Positions 27,365 through 35,170 of a DNA stretch of 64,000 nt are shown one piece after another. The number at the start of each line of letters is the position of its first letter. Within the stretch, counting starts at the first letter, position 1. Made by a program: the position numbers and the translations under genes. The stretch lies in the NCBI RefSeq assembly GCF_014218355.1, contig NZ_AP023368.1, forward strand, positions 4,961,501 to 5,025,500, in the 5' to 3' direction. The DNA is from Anaerocolumna chitinilytica. GTDB lineage: Bacteria; Bacillota; Clostridia; Lachnospirales; Lachnospiraceae. The notes under the pieces were generated by a model. It saw only the letters and a list, made by a program, of their open reading frames with translations. It was not told where the DNA came from and did no database searches.

Positions 27365-29002
27365 TTATAGTTTACTTACATCCGTCTCTCTTATAATTTT
27401 TCGCAAAGGCAGAATGTATCCGGGAGATACAGACAACTCATCCACTCCCATTTTAAGAAATGTGCTAGTAAGTTCTGCATCTGCTCCCAGTTCGCCACAG
27501 ATTCCTACCCATATCCCCGCTTTATGAGCATTCTCAATTACCATCTGAATCATCCTGAGCACGGCAGGATGGTGGGCATCATAGAACTCATCCAATTGCG
27601 GATTCTGTCTGTCAATTGCCAAAGTATACTGAGTAAGATCATTGGTGCCAATACTAAAGAAATCCACCTCTTTTGCCAGTTCTTCACTCACCATAACAGC
27701 TGCAGGAGTTTCAATCATAATCCCCTGTTCCACCAGTCCATAAGCGATACCCTGCTCATTTAGTTCTTCCTCTACCTGCTTTGTTATCTCACGAATCCTT
27801 CGTACTTCCTCGACGGAAATAATCATAGGATACATTATGGCAATATTTCCAAAAGCGCTTGCGCGGAACAGAGCACGCAGCTGTGTTTTAAAGATTTCCG
27901 GTCTGGTAAGACATATACGGATAGCTCGGCAGCCCATAGCTGGATTTTCTTCCTTATCTAACTTAAAATAATCTGCCTGTTTATCTGCACCAATATCCAA
28001 TGTGCGGATAATGACCTTCTTGCCTGCCATTGTCTGCGCTACAGTCTTGTAGATGGTAAACTGCTCTTCCTCCGTAGGATATTCCTTTTTCTCCAGATAT
28101 ATAAATTCACTGCGGAACAGCCCAATTCCCGCGGCATCATTTTGCAGCACCATCGCCAAATCCTTACTGTTGCCTATGTTGGCATAGAGTTTAATCTCCT
28201 TACCGTCAAGGGTTATATTTGCCTTGCCGCGCAAGTCTTTCAAAAGTCTTTTTTTCTCATCTTCCGCATTCATTCTCTTTTGCAATTCAATGCTCAGAGA
28301 TTCCTCCGGATCCAGGTGGAAACTGCCCGAAAAGCCATCTACAATACCGATCTTTCCATCCATCTGGCCCATTACTTCCTCTGATAATTCAACACCAATC
28401 AAGGCGGGGATATTCATTGTTCTGGCTAATATGGCCGTATGTGAGTTGACAGAGCCTTTGACAGTAACAAAAGCAAGAACTTTTTCCTTATCGAGCTGCA
28501 CGGTCTCACTGGGAACCAAATCCTCCGCCACAAGAATTGAGGGTCCTTCCAGTGAAAAACAACCATTCTCATTCCCGGTAAGATTGCCTAACAGCCGTTC
28601 AGATACATCCTTAACATCTGCAGCTCTTCCACGCATGTAGTCATCGTCCATATTCGAGAACATCTGTGCAAAATTGTCTCCCGTAGCTGCTACGGCATAT
28701 TCTGCATTTACCTCCTGGCTTATGATAATACTCTCGATGGATTCGTTATAATCCATATCTTCCAGCATCATCTGGTGTATTTCAAATATAGCCGCTTCTG
28801 ATTCTCCGATTTTCTTCAACGCTACTTCGTAAAGTCCTTTCAACTGTTCAATTACTTTATCCCTGGATTCTCTGAAACGGCGTATTTCCGCATCGCAATC
28901 AGTAATTTTACTTCTTTTTACCTGCTGTTCCTGCTTTTTATAAATAAGTATTCTGCCAATAGCAATACCGCCAAATACACTTTTTCCATGAAATGTCTGC
29001 AT
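27365..29002 (-). CDS. ptsI: PTS enzyme I (phosphoenolpyruvate-protein phosphotransferase)
   Basis: Transfers phosphate from phosphoenolpyruvate to HPr. The phosphorylated His is in GSVNSHTAILARTMNIPA (near residue 190). The PEP-binding barrel has GIGLFRSEF, MGCRAIRI and FFSIGTNDLTQY. The active Cys region near the end reads GICGELGAD. The length of 545 is slightly short of the usual 570 but all domains are present. It is the last gene of fruK-fruA-ptsH-ptsI, so this copy is tied to fructose uptake; a separate general ptsI may exist elsewhere (inference). Confidence 0.95.
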   Translation of the reverse strand: MQTFHGKSVFGGIAIGRILIYKKQEQQVKRSKITDCDAEIRRFRESRDKVIEQLKGLYEVALKKIGESEAAIFEIHQMMLEDMDYNESIESIIISQEVNAEYAVAATGDNFAQMFSNMDDDYMRGRAADVKDVSERLLGNLTGNENGCFSLEGPSILVAEDLVPSETVQLDKEKVLAFVTVKGSVNSHTAILARTMNIPALIGVELSEEVMGQMDGKIGIVDGFSGSFHLDPEESLSIELQKRMNAEDEKKRLLKDLRGKANITLDGKEIKLYANIGNSKDLAMVLQNDAAGIGLFRSEFIYLEKKEYPTEEEQFTIYKTVAQTMAGKKVIIRTLDIGADKQADYFKLDKEENPAMGCRAIRICLTRPEIFKTQLRALFRASAFGNIAIMYPMIISVEEVRRIREITKQVEEELNEQGIAYGLVEQGIMIETPAAVMVSEELAKEVDFFSIGTNDLTQYTLAIDRQNPQLDEFYDAHHPAVLRMIQMVIENAHKAGIWVGICGELGADAELTSTFLKMGVDELSVSPGYILPLRKIIRETDVSKL

Positions 29003-29052
29003 TTATTTTCCCCTTTCCAGACTTTATTTCATTCAACAGAAGATAACCTAAC

Positions 29053-29310
29053 TTACAATTTATTCTGAAAGAAACTCTCCAATGCAACAACGGCTTCTGC
29101 CTCATCCTCACCTTCAGCTGTTATCAGTATTTCCTGTCCCTGTTTTACACCAAGTCCCATAACCGCGAAAATTCTTCTGGCATCCGCACTTTTCCCATTC
29201 ATGTTAATAGTAACAACGGATTTATATTCCTTTAATAATTTTACCAATTCTCCGGCAGGTCTTGCATGAATACCTTCCGGATCCGCAATGATATGATTAA
29301 ATTCTTTCAT
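29053..29310 (-). CDS. ptsH: HPr-family phosphocarrier lacking Ser46
   Basis: An 85-residue phosphocarrier. GIHARPAG places the catalytic His at residue 15, exactly as in B. subtilis HPr. Without gaps, position 46, the Ser phosphorylated by HprK in Gram-positive HPr, is Arg (sequence ADARRIFAVMGLG). It can therefore carry PEP-derived phosphate but should not be seen by HprK or act as a CcpA cofactor through Ser-P. It lies between fruA and ptsI with an AAAAGGAG ribosome site. Confidence 0.93.
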   Translation of the reverse strand: MKEFNHIIADPEGIHARPAGELVKLLKEYKSVVTINMNGKSADARRIFAVMGLGVKQGQEILITAEGEDEAEAVVALESFFQNKL

Positions 29311-29344
29311 CTATATTTTCTCCTTTTAATGTTGTTTCCGTAAT

Positions 29345-31270
29345 TTAATCAGTTATCCTTTTCTTTAATAGCCCCAGCATACCGGCTGCCACAAGTGTGC
29401 CAAGAACTAATGCCATCAGATACAGAAAGGGATGTCCAACTACAGGAAATACAAAGATTCCCCCATGAGGTGCCATAAGAGTCGAGCCAAATCCCATTGA
29501 GAGAGCTCCGGCAAATGCTGAACCAAGTATGCAGGAGGGCAATACTTTTAAGGGATCAGCAGCAGCAAAGGGAATCGCTCCTTCTGTTATAAAAGCCAAT
29601 CCCATAATAAAGTTGGCAGGAGCAGTTTCTCTCTCTGCTTTGGTAAATTTACTTCGGAATATCAGCGATGCCAAAGCAATGGCACAAGGCGGTACCATAC
29701 CACCAATCATAACAGCCGCCATTATATCATAATTGCCTGCTACGATAGATGCTGTTCCAAATACATAAGCCGCCTTATTAAAAGGTCCACCCATATCAAT
29801 AGCCATCATACCAGCCACAATAGCTCCAAGCAGAATCTTACTGCTTGTCCCCATACCCGTCAGGGCATTATTTAAGGCGGTATTAAGGAAACCAATAGGC
29901 GGTTCCACTACAAAGGTCATAATTAAACCGATTAAGAGAATACCGATAAGCGGATAAAGTAAAACCGGCGCCAGCTTTTCTATGGTTTCCGGCAGCTTGT
30001 CAAAAAGCTTGCGTAAAAGTACTATAATATAACCTGCCAAAAACCCGGCCACCAAAGCACCTAGAAATCCGGACTTACCGTGTGCTGCAATATACCCGCC
30101 AATAATACCTACAGCAAGACCTGGCCTGTCTCCAATACTCATGGCAATATAGCCTGCCAGTATCGGCAGCATAAAACCAAAGGCGGCTCCGCCGATGGAC
30201 TTAAACAACGCAGCAGCAGGTGTTATAGATCCAAAATTTGCTCTGACTTCACCGGATACTGTTGTCATATCAATGGACATGGAATCAATCAAAAAAGCAA
30301 TAGCAATCAATATACCACCGCCAACTACAAAGGGGAGCATATGGGATACACCGTTCATAAGATGCTTATAGATTTGATGTGTCAATGAATTTCCTCCAGA
30401 TGAAGTCCTTGCTTCCTGTGAGCCTTTATTATCAGCGTGATATACAGGGACGTCCCCCTTCATAGCACGCTTTATCAGTTGATCCGCTTTACTGATACCA
30501 TCAGACACCTGGCATTCAATGACTTTATGTCCGTCAAAACGCTCCATGGGTACCTTGGCATCTGCTGCTACAATAATGCAGTCTGCTTTTGCAATCTCTG
30601 CTTCTGTCAGAACATTTTTAGCCCCGCCTGAGCCTCTGGTCTCCACCTTGATAAAGCACTGATTAGCCCTGGCTGCCTTTTCTAACCCTTCTGCAGCCAT
30701 ATAGGTATGAGCAATTCCCGTAGGACAGGAGGTAACAGCTAGAATATTAAAGGTATAACTTTTACTGTCACTAGTATCCTTCAGCTCCTGTGGGACTTCA
30801 TTACTAGCAGGAGCCTCCTCATCTGCATCATCAATTACCTGTAAAAATTCTTCTGTTGATTCCGCCTTCTTTAGTCTCTCTACAAATTCCTCATTCATCA
30901 GCAGTACCGATAACTTACTCAGTACATCCAGATGTACATTATCACTGGAATTAGGTGCCGCTATAAGAAACAGCAGATGTACCGGTTCTCCATCCAGGGA
31001 ATCAAAATCCACACCCTCAGGGATAACCATAGCCGCCAGTCCCGGGGTTTTCACTCCCTGGCATTTACCATGGGGAATGGCAATACCTTCTCCGATTCCG
31101 GTGGTGCCTTCTTTTTCACGTTCAAATACCTGTTTGATATACTGCTCTCTGTCACTTATTTTTCCGCTTTTCACCATCAATGTGACTGCCTGTTCCAGCG
31201 CTTCCGTCTTATCAGCTGGCATTGCTTTCAGTGCTATGCTCTCTTTGCTTAATAACTCTGAGATTCTCAT
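29345..31270 (-). CDS. fruA: PTS fructose transporter subunit IIABC
   Basis: Single-chain fructose permease and kinase (641 residues) giving fructose 1-phosphate. The IIA domain (1-145) has the phosphorylated His in IAIPHGKCQG. The IIB domain (about 170-270) has its Cys in VTSCPTGIAHTYMAAE. The IIC domain (about 295-640) has eight or more membrane helices with PPIGFLNTALNNAL and MAIDMGGPFNKAAY. Order A-B-C with linkers is normal for FruA of Firmicutes. It is followed after 34 bp by ptsH. GGAGG precedes the ATG. Confidence 0.96.
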   Translation of the reverse strand: MRISELLSKESIALKAMPADKTEALEQAVTLMVKSGKISDREQYIKQVFEREKEGTTGIGEGIAIPHGKCQGVKTPGLAAMVIPEGVDFDSLDGEPVHLLFLIAAPNSSDNVHLDVLSKLSVLLMNEEFVERLKKAESTEEFLQVIDDADEEAPASNEVPQELKDTSDSKSYTFNILAVTSCPTGIAHTYMAAEGLEKAARANQCFIKVETRGSGGAKNVLTEAEIAKADCIIVAADAKVPMERFDGHKVIECQVSDGISKADQLIKRAMKGDVPVYHADNKGSQEARTSSGGNSLTHQIYKHLMNGVSHMLPFVVGGGILIAIAFLIDSMSIDMTTVSGEVRANFGSITPAAALFKSIGGAAFGFMLPILAGYIAMSIGDRPGLAVGIIGGYIAAHGKSGFLGALVAGFLAGYIIVLLRKLFDKLPETIEKLAPVLLYPLIGILLIGLIMTFVVEPPIGFLNTALNNALTGMGTSSKILLGAIVAGMMAIDMGGPFNKAAYVFGTASIVAGNYDIMAAVMIGGMVPPCAIALASLIFRSKFTKAERETAPANFIMGLAFITEGAIPFAAADPLKVLPSCILGSAFAGALSMGFGSTLMAPHGGIFVFPVVGHPFLYLMALVLGTLVAAGMLGLLKKRITD

Positions 31271-31312
31271 TCTTTACCTCCTGTGCATCTTTACGTCCGA
31301 ATCAAAAACAAC

Positions 31313-32212
31313 TTATATCTGATTTAACAATTCATCGACTTGCTCCCTGGTTGCAAACAACTCTGAAAATGCACTGGCGCTTCCTGCTGCAACACCCATA
31401 CGAAAAGCCTTCCCATAGTCTCCTGACTCCAGCCATCCTGCCAGAAAACCTGCCACCATAGAATCTCCTGCTCCTACTGCATTGACTAACCTGCCCTTTG
31501 GTGCCGGGCTTTCAAAAACCTCACCTTTCTCCGAAATCAGGATGGCACCATTCCCTGCCAGCGATACCAGCACATTTCGTGCCCCTCGTTCTTGCAATTT
31601 CCGTGCATAAGGAATGACCTCACTTCGTTTATTTAAGGTTACACCAAACATTTCACCCAGTTCATGATTATTCGGCTTGATAAGAAAAGGTCTGTTCTCC
31701 AGAACATTCAGAAGCAGATCTTTAGTAGCATCTACTACAATCAGAATATTTTTATCTGATAGCCTTACCATGATGTCCTTATAAATAGAATCGGGAATAC
31801 TTTCGGGAATGCTTCCGCCAAGTACCAGAATATCTTCCGGTTGCAGTTTATCAAGGCGATGCAGAAGCATTTGAAGGTTCTCTGAGTCAATCTCCGGCCC
31901 CAGACCATTAATTTCAGTCCCATCATAAGATTTTAATTTTATGTTAATACGGCTTGTACCTTTGATAGGTATTAATTCCGTATGATAACCTGTTTCCACT
32001 AACCTGCGGCGGATTTCTTCACCTGTAAAACCTGCTATAAAGCCCAGCATAGTACTGTCAAAGCCTAAATTCCTAAGAACTATAGATACATTGATGCCCT
32101 TCCCGCCTGCCAAAATCGTCTCCTCTGTGGTGCGATTCGTTTTCCCCAACTGAAAGTCATCTACTGACACGATATAATCCAAAGCTGGATTAAAGGTAAT
32201 TGTATAAATCAT
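31313..32212 (-). CDS. fruK: 1-phosphofructokinase
   Basis: Phosphorylates fructose 1-phosphate to fructose 1,6-bisphosphate. This PfkB-type ribokinase fold has GGKGINVSIVLRNLG at 37-51 and the C-terminal signature NAVGAGDSMVAGFLAGW with the catalytic Asp. It has 299 residues. First gene of the operon, directly ahead of fruA, with GGAGGTG upstream. Sugar specificity follows from context (next to fruA); tagatose-6-phosphate kinase is the main alternative by fold. Confidence 0.94.
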   Translation of the reverse strand: MIYTITFNPALDYIVSVDDFQLGKTNRTTEETILAGGKGINVSIVLRNLGFDSTMLGFIAGFTGEEIRRRLVETGYHTELIPIKGTSRINIKLKSYDGTEINGLGPEIDSENLQMLLHRLDKLQPEDILVLGGSIPESIPDSIYKDIMVRLSDKNILIVVDATKDLLLNVLENRPFLIKPNNHELGEMFGVTLNKRSEVIPYARKLQERGARNVLVSLAGNGAILISEKGEVFESPAPKGRLVNAVGAGDSMVAGFLAGWLESGDYGKAFRMGVAAGSASAFSELFATREQVDELLNQI

Positions 32213-32227
32213 TATTCACCTCCTGAA

Positions 32228-32249
32228 GTATTATTACCGATTTTGATTG
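32228..32249 (-). promoter_or_regulatory. FruR operator candidate, proximal copy
   Basis: The minus strand matches CARTCAAAAWCGGTMATAAT followed by AC, 19 of 22 positions identical to the copy at 32359-32380 on the opposite strand. It lies in the leader of fruK, downstream of the start of transcription. Confidence 0.6.
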
Positions 32250-32276
32250 ATTATGACTGATTTTATTGATAAAGCT

Positions 32277-32305
32277 ATTATAAATTCAATTTAGACCCTT
32301 TTCAA
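32277..32305 (-). promoter_or_regulatory. Promoter of the fructose operon
   Basis: On the minus strand TTGAAA (32300-32305), 17 bp, TATAAT (32277-32282). It lies between the two inverted operator copies. Confidence 0.8.
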
Positions 32306-32358
32306 TAGGCGTTATTCCTAGTGTTTTCATCATAAACTTGTGCATATCCAACAAATTT

Positions 32359-32380
32359 CAGTCAAAAACGGTCATAATAC
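32359..32380 (+). promoter_or_regulatory. FruR operator candidate, distal copy
   Basis: Plus-strand copy of the 22-bp element at 32228-32249, about 55 bp upstream of the -35 box. The inverted pair brackets the promoter, as expected for DeoR-family repression with looping. Confidence 0.6.
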
Positions 32381-32451
32381 ATCATTTTATATCGGCCATG
32401 GGCAATTTTACGAGAGGCAGAAGAATATTATATCTTTCTTGTAGAGGTGAA

Positions 32452-33204
32452 TTACTGTTTATCCAATATAATAAGATTTTCCAGGTTCTTGTACTCTTGA
32501 ATATCAACCCTGTCCGTAATAATTGCTGCTCGTCGAAGATCTCCAAAGGTAACAGTGCTAATCTGACCGAATTTGGAATGATCACATAGAACGTATGCCC
32601 GGCGGGTCTGTTCCATTGCAATTTGCTTTATCATAGCTTCATTATTATCCGGAGTAGAAAAACCGCTGGTATGGTTCACCCCATTGGTACCCCAAAACCC
32701 AACGGTAAAATGATAGCGTTGCAAATGCAGCAGCGCCTCACTTCCCACTACTGCCTCCGTTGATGACTTCAGCTCTCCCCCAATTAAAATCACATGAAAA
32801 CCAGCCGCTGCCAGGCGTTGTGCATGGATAACTCCATTTGTAACAAAGGTAGCCTCTTTGGTCTGTATAAAATCTATCATATATCCGGTAGTAGTACCTG
32901 CATCCAAATACACAAAATCATCCTGTCTTATCAGGTTGGCACTATACCTAGCTATCTTCAGCTTCTCCTCCTTGTTCAATTCCTTACGGTCAATTACTTC
33001 AATATCTCTGGTACGATAATGCGCATTTGCAGATATAGCACCCCCAAATACTTTCACCAACTTCCCGCTGTTATGAAGAGTCGTCAGATCCCTTCGAATA
33101 GTTGATTCGGATGTCCCCAGACTTTCCTTTAATTCCTGCAGTGTTACTGTTCCCTTTTCGTCCAATAGTCTCAAAATTTCCTCAAACCTTTTCTTTGTCA
33201 GCAT
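32452..33204 (-). CDS. fruR: DeoR-family regulator of the fructose operon
   Basis: A 250-residue DeoR repressor. The N-terminal helix-turn-helix is VTLQELKESLGTSESTIRRDL at about 20-40, given here as its first and last parts of one continuous family motif. The C-terminal sugar-phosphate-binding DeoRC domain includes VYLDAGTTTGYMIDFI and AYVLCDHSKFGQI. It lies upstream of fruK on the same strand, and fructose 1-phosphate is the usual inducer of FruR-type members. The 239-bp gap to fruK holds the promoter and operators. Confidence 0.9.
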   Translation of the reverse strand: MLTKKRFEEILRLLDEKGTVTLQELKESLGTSESTIRRDLTTLHNSGKLVKVFGGAISANAHYRTRDIEVIDRKELNKEEKLKIARYSANLIRQDDFVYLDAGTTTGYMIDFIQTKEATFVTNGVIHAQRLAAAGFHVILIGGELKSSTEAVVGSEALLHLQRYHFTVGFWGTNGVNHTSGFSTPDNNEAMIKQIAMEQTRRAYVLCDHSKFGQISTVTFGDLRRAAIITDRVDIQEYKNLENLIILDKQ

Positions 33205-33260
33205 GACAGCACCTCATTCTTAGTAAAATAGCAAATAATAGAATCTTAAAATTTATTTTA

Positions 33261-33863
33261 TCATATACTGTCAGACTTCACAATTCCATGCTTTTGACTC
33301 AAATAGGATTTGTCATTATTCAAATATCTATTCGTTTTTGCTTCAAACAAGTATTCTCTTGCCTCAAAGTGCTTCGTGCCGTCCATACTGTCATATTCCC
33401 TGTCTCCGATATAATAAAATCCCACCTTCTCCATAACCTTGCCGGAATTGGGGTTCCCCTTTGCGTGATAGGCGTAGATATACCTTTGATTTAACTCTGT
33501 AATAGCAAACTTTAGGATTCTTCTGGCTGCTTCTGTGGTATATCCCTGATGCCAGCAGTCCTTCATAATATTATAGCCAAGCTCGTACATTCTTTTGTAA
33601 TCTTTAAAGAATATCCCTCCGCAGCCAATTATCTTATGATCGGATTTTCTTTCAAAGCCCCATTCATAGACACCGTCTATATCAATATTAGCCTCTGCCG
33701 CTATCAGCCATTGTCTGGTGACTTCAACATTCTCATGGGTGCTCCAGCTCATGAATCTGGATACCTCAGGGTCACTTCCCCAGTTGTGGTATACCTCCTC
33801 TGCATCTGCTGCTCTTAAAGGTCTTAAAATGAGTCTGTCAGTTTCCAATACCGGTGTTCTCAT
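33261..33863 (-). CDS. GNAT N-acetyltransferase, RimJ/RimL type
   Basis: Cytoplasmic acetyl-CoA-dependent acetyltransferase, about 200 residues. LETDRLILRPLRAADAEEVY opens the fold. The acetyl-CoA loop region is seen as CWHQGYTTEAARRILKFA, and NPNSGKVMEKVGFYYIG completes it. The ATG complementary to 33861-33863 is preferred because GGAGGG lies directly upstream; the longer frame would need a GTG. The C-terminal 25 residues (YLNNDKSYLSQKHGIVKSD region) are an unusual tail. Substrate unknown. Confidence 0.88.
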   Translation of the reverse strand: MRTPVLETDRLILRPLRAADAEEVYHNWGSDPEVSRFMSWSTHENVEVTRQWLIAAEANIDIDGVYEWGFERKSDHKIIGCGGIFFKDYKRMYELGYNIMKDCWHQGYTTEAARRILKFAITELNQRYIYAYHAKGNPNSGKVMEKVGFYYIGDREYDSMDGTKHFEAREYLFEAKTNRYLNNDKSYLSQKHGIVKSDSI

Positions 33864-33902
33864 ATACCCTCCTTTCACCGCAATTCACAGCATATCCCTC
33901 TT

Positions 33903-34700
33903 CTACTCTTTTCTTAATATATCCAGACTATGATTCGTAGCACCAATTAAATCCTGCCTTTCACATATAGACAGGTGATACCTTATGTATTGTTCATAGA
34001 GGTCTTCCCCCATATTCTCTATGATATCCCTCATATAATTCGTTGCTCCATCCGTGGCAACTAAGTGGATTCTCTCTACATTAAGCCCTTTCGTAAAGCG
34101 GTTAATATCTTCTATTCGTACAATTTCAAACAGATCCTCCGGTTTTGATATACAATGAAAATCTTCTGTCAGCATATTTTTATTCATACATTCCTGTAAA
34201 TGATTTTCAATAAAGCAATACTGAAGGATTGTTGCTTCATTCATACAATAAGCTACCATAATATACCCTTTAGGCTTTGTGACCCGAATAGCTTCTGTCA
34301 GTGCCCTTCTCTTCTCCTCTTCGGAATAGAGGTGGTACATCGGTCCAAGGACCAGGGTCATATCAAAGGTATCATCTTCAAAGGCAGACAAATCCAGTAC
34401 ATTCCCCTGTCTTGCGGTAATATGATACTCTTCTTTTATCTTTGACTTCAATATATTTAGGTTATGCTCCACCAGCTCAACAGAATCAACGGTATAACCC
34501 TCTTGCGCCAGTGCTATGGAATATCTGCCGGTTCCGGCTCCTGCTTCCAAAATCCTGCAGGAGACCTTCTCTCTCTCCGGTAGAAATTTGTGGATGTATT
34601 TCATCGTTGTGATATATTCAATCCTTCCATACCGCTTAAGCAGTCTTCCCTCCTCGTCATAATTATTATAATACTGTTCCGGATAATTCATTGTATCCAT
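33903..34700 (-). CDS. Class I SAM-dependent methyltransferase
   Basis: A 265-residue methyltransferase. Motif I is ILEAGAGTGRYSIALA (around residues 48-63), the acidic motif II residue is in VDSVELVEHN, and LVLGPMYHLYSEEEKRRAL follows, characteristic of small-molecule methyltransferases of this type. It sits 40 bp upstream of the GNAT gene and may be cotranscribed with it. Substrate unknown. Confidence 0.88.
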   Translation of the reverse strand: MDTMNYPEQYYNNYDEEGRLLKRYGRIEYITTMKYIHKFLPEREKVSCRILEAGAGTGRYSIALAQEGYTVDSVELVEHNLNILKSKIKEEYHITARQGNVLDLSAFEDDTFDMTLVLGPMYHLYSEEEKRRALTEAIRVTKPKGYIMVAYCMNEATILQYCFIENHLQECMNKNMLTEDFHCISKPEDLFEIVRIEDINRFTKGLNVERIHLVATDGATNYMRDIIENMGEDLYEQYIRYHLSICERQDLIGATNHSLDILRKE

Positions 34701-34781
34701 ATGTGTCTCTCCCTTCCGATAGAACTTATAAAATACTCAATTTTGGCCTGTAAGTAATAGGATATATTTTCTATTACATAC

Positions 34782-34823
34782 AAAAAGCCGGCATCTGTAT
34801 ATTATCTATACAAATACCGGCTT
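34782..34823 (-). terminator. Terminator of the 49-residue peptide gene
   Basis: AAGCCGGTATTTGTATA pairs with TATACAGATGCCGGCTT on the minus strand, followed by TTTTTG. Confidence 0.85.
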
Positions 34824-34856
34824 ATAACGATAGAATTTGTTTTTTAAAGAAAGCTC

Positions 34857-35006
34857 CTAAGAACCTATCCCGGTATCTGTATATGGTTTTGCAGAAAAGC
34901 TCCAGCTTTTGCCGAAAGAAGGCATAAAAAAGTATCCGGCGTTATATTTATAACCCCAGCTCATGGCATATGTGGCTTCCATTGTGCTTAGCAATACTTT
35001 TATCAT
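34857..35006 (-). CDS. Small aromatic-rich peptide, 49 aa, unknown
   Basis: A previously easy-to-miss gene. Its ATG (complement 35004-35006) follows GGAGG with 5 bp spacing, a near-ideal promoter lies at 35123-35150 and a strong terminator follows at 34782-34823, so it forms a complete transcription unit. The product has 49 residues with five Tyr, five Phe and two Trp, starts MIKVLLSTMEATYAMSWGY and ends KPYTDTGIGS. It has no Cys, no membrane helix and no recognised domain. It could be a regulatory small protein, a peptide signal or a modified-peptide precursor; no maturation enzyme is adjacent other than the methyltransferase and GNAT genes downstream. Function unknown. Confidence 0.65.
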   Translation of the reverse strand: MIKVLLSTMEATYAMSWGYKYNAGYFFMPSFGKSWSFSAKPYTDTGIGS

Positions 35007-35041
35007 ATTAACCTCCATGTGATGCGTTTTAGCGCATATCT

Positions 35042-35074
35042 AAATCAAAGTGAAAATTTCTCTTTGATTTTCAC
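35042..35074 (-). promoter_or_regulatory. Two mutually exclusive hairpins in the peptide-gene leader
   Basis: AAATCAAAG/CTTTGATTT (35042-35050 with 35062-35070) competes with GTGAAAAT/ATTTTCAC (35050-35057 with 35067-35074). This arrangement suits a leader switch. Confidence 0.45.
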
Positions 35075-35122
35075 ACTAACTCCATGCTTACCAATACGAG
35101 ATATCTTAGATGCTTTTGTGCT

Positions 35123-35150
35123 ATTATATGCTTTTTTCAGAAAATGTCAA
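35123..35150 (-). promoter_or_regulatory. Promoter of the 49-residue peptide gene
   Basis: On the minus strand TTGACA (35145-35150), 16 bp, TATAAT (35123-35128). It starts about 20 bp after the lysS stop codon. Confidence 0.8.
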
Positions 35151-35170
35151 ATACTTTTTCGAATTGTACT

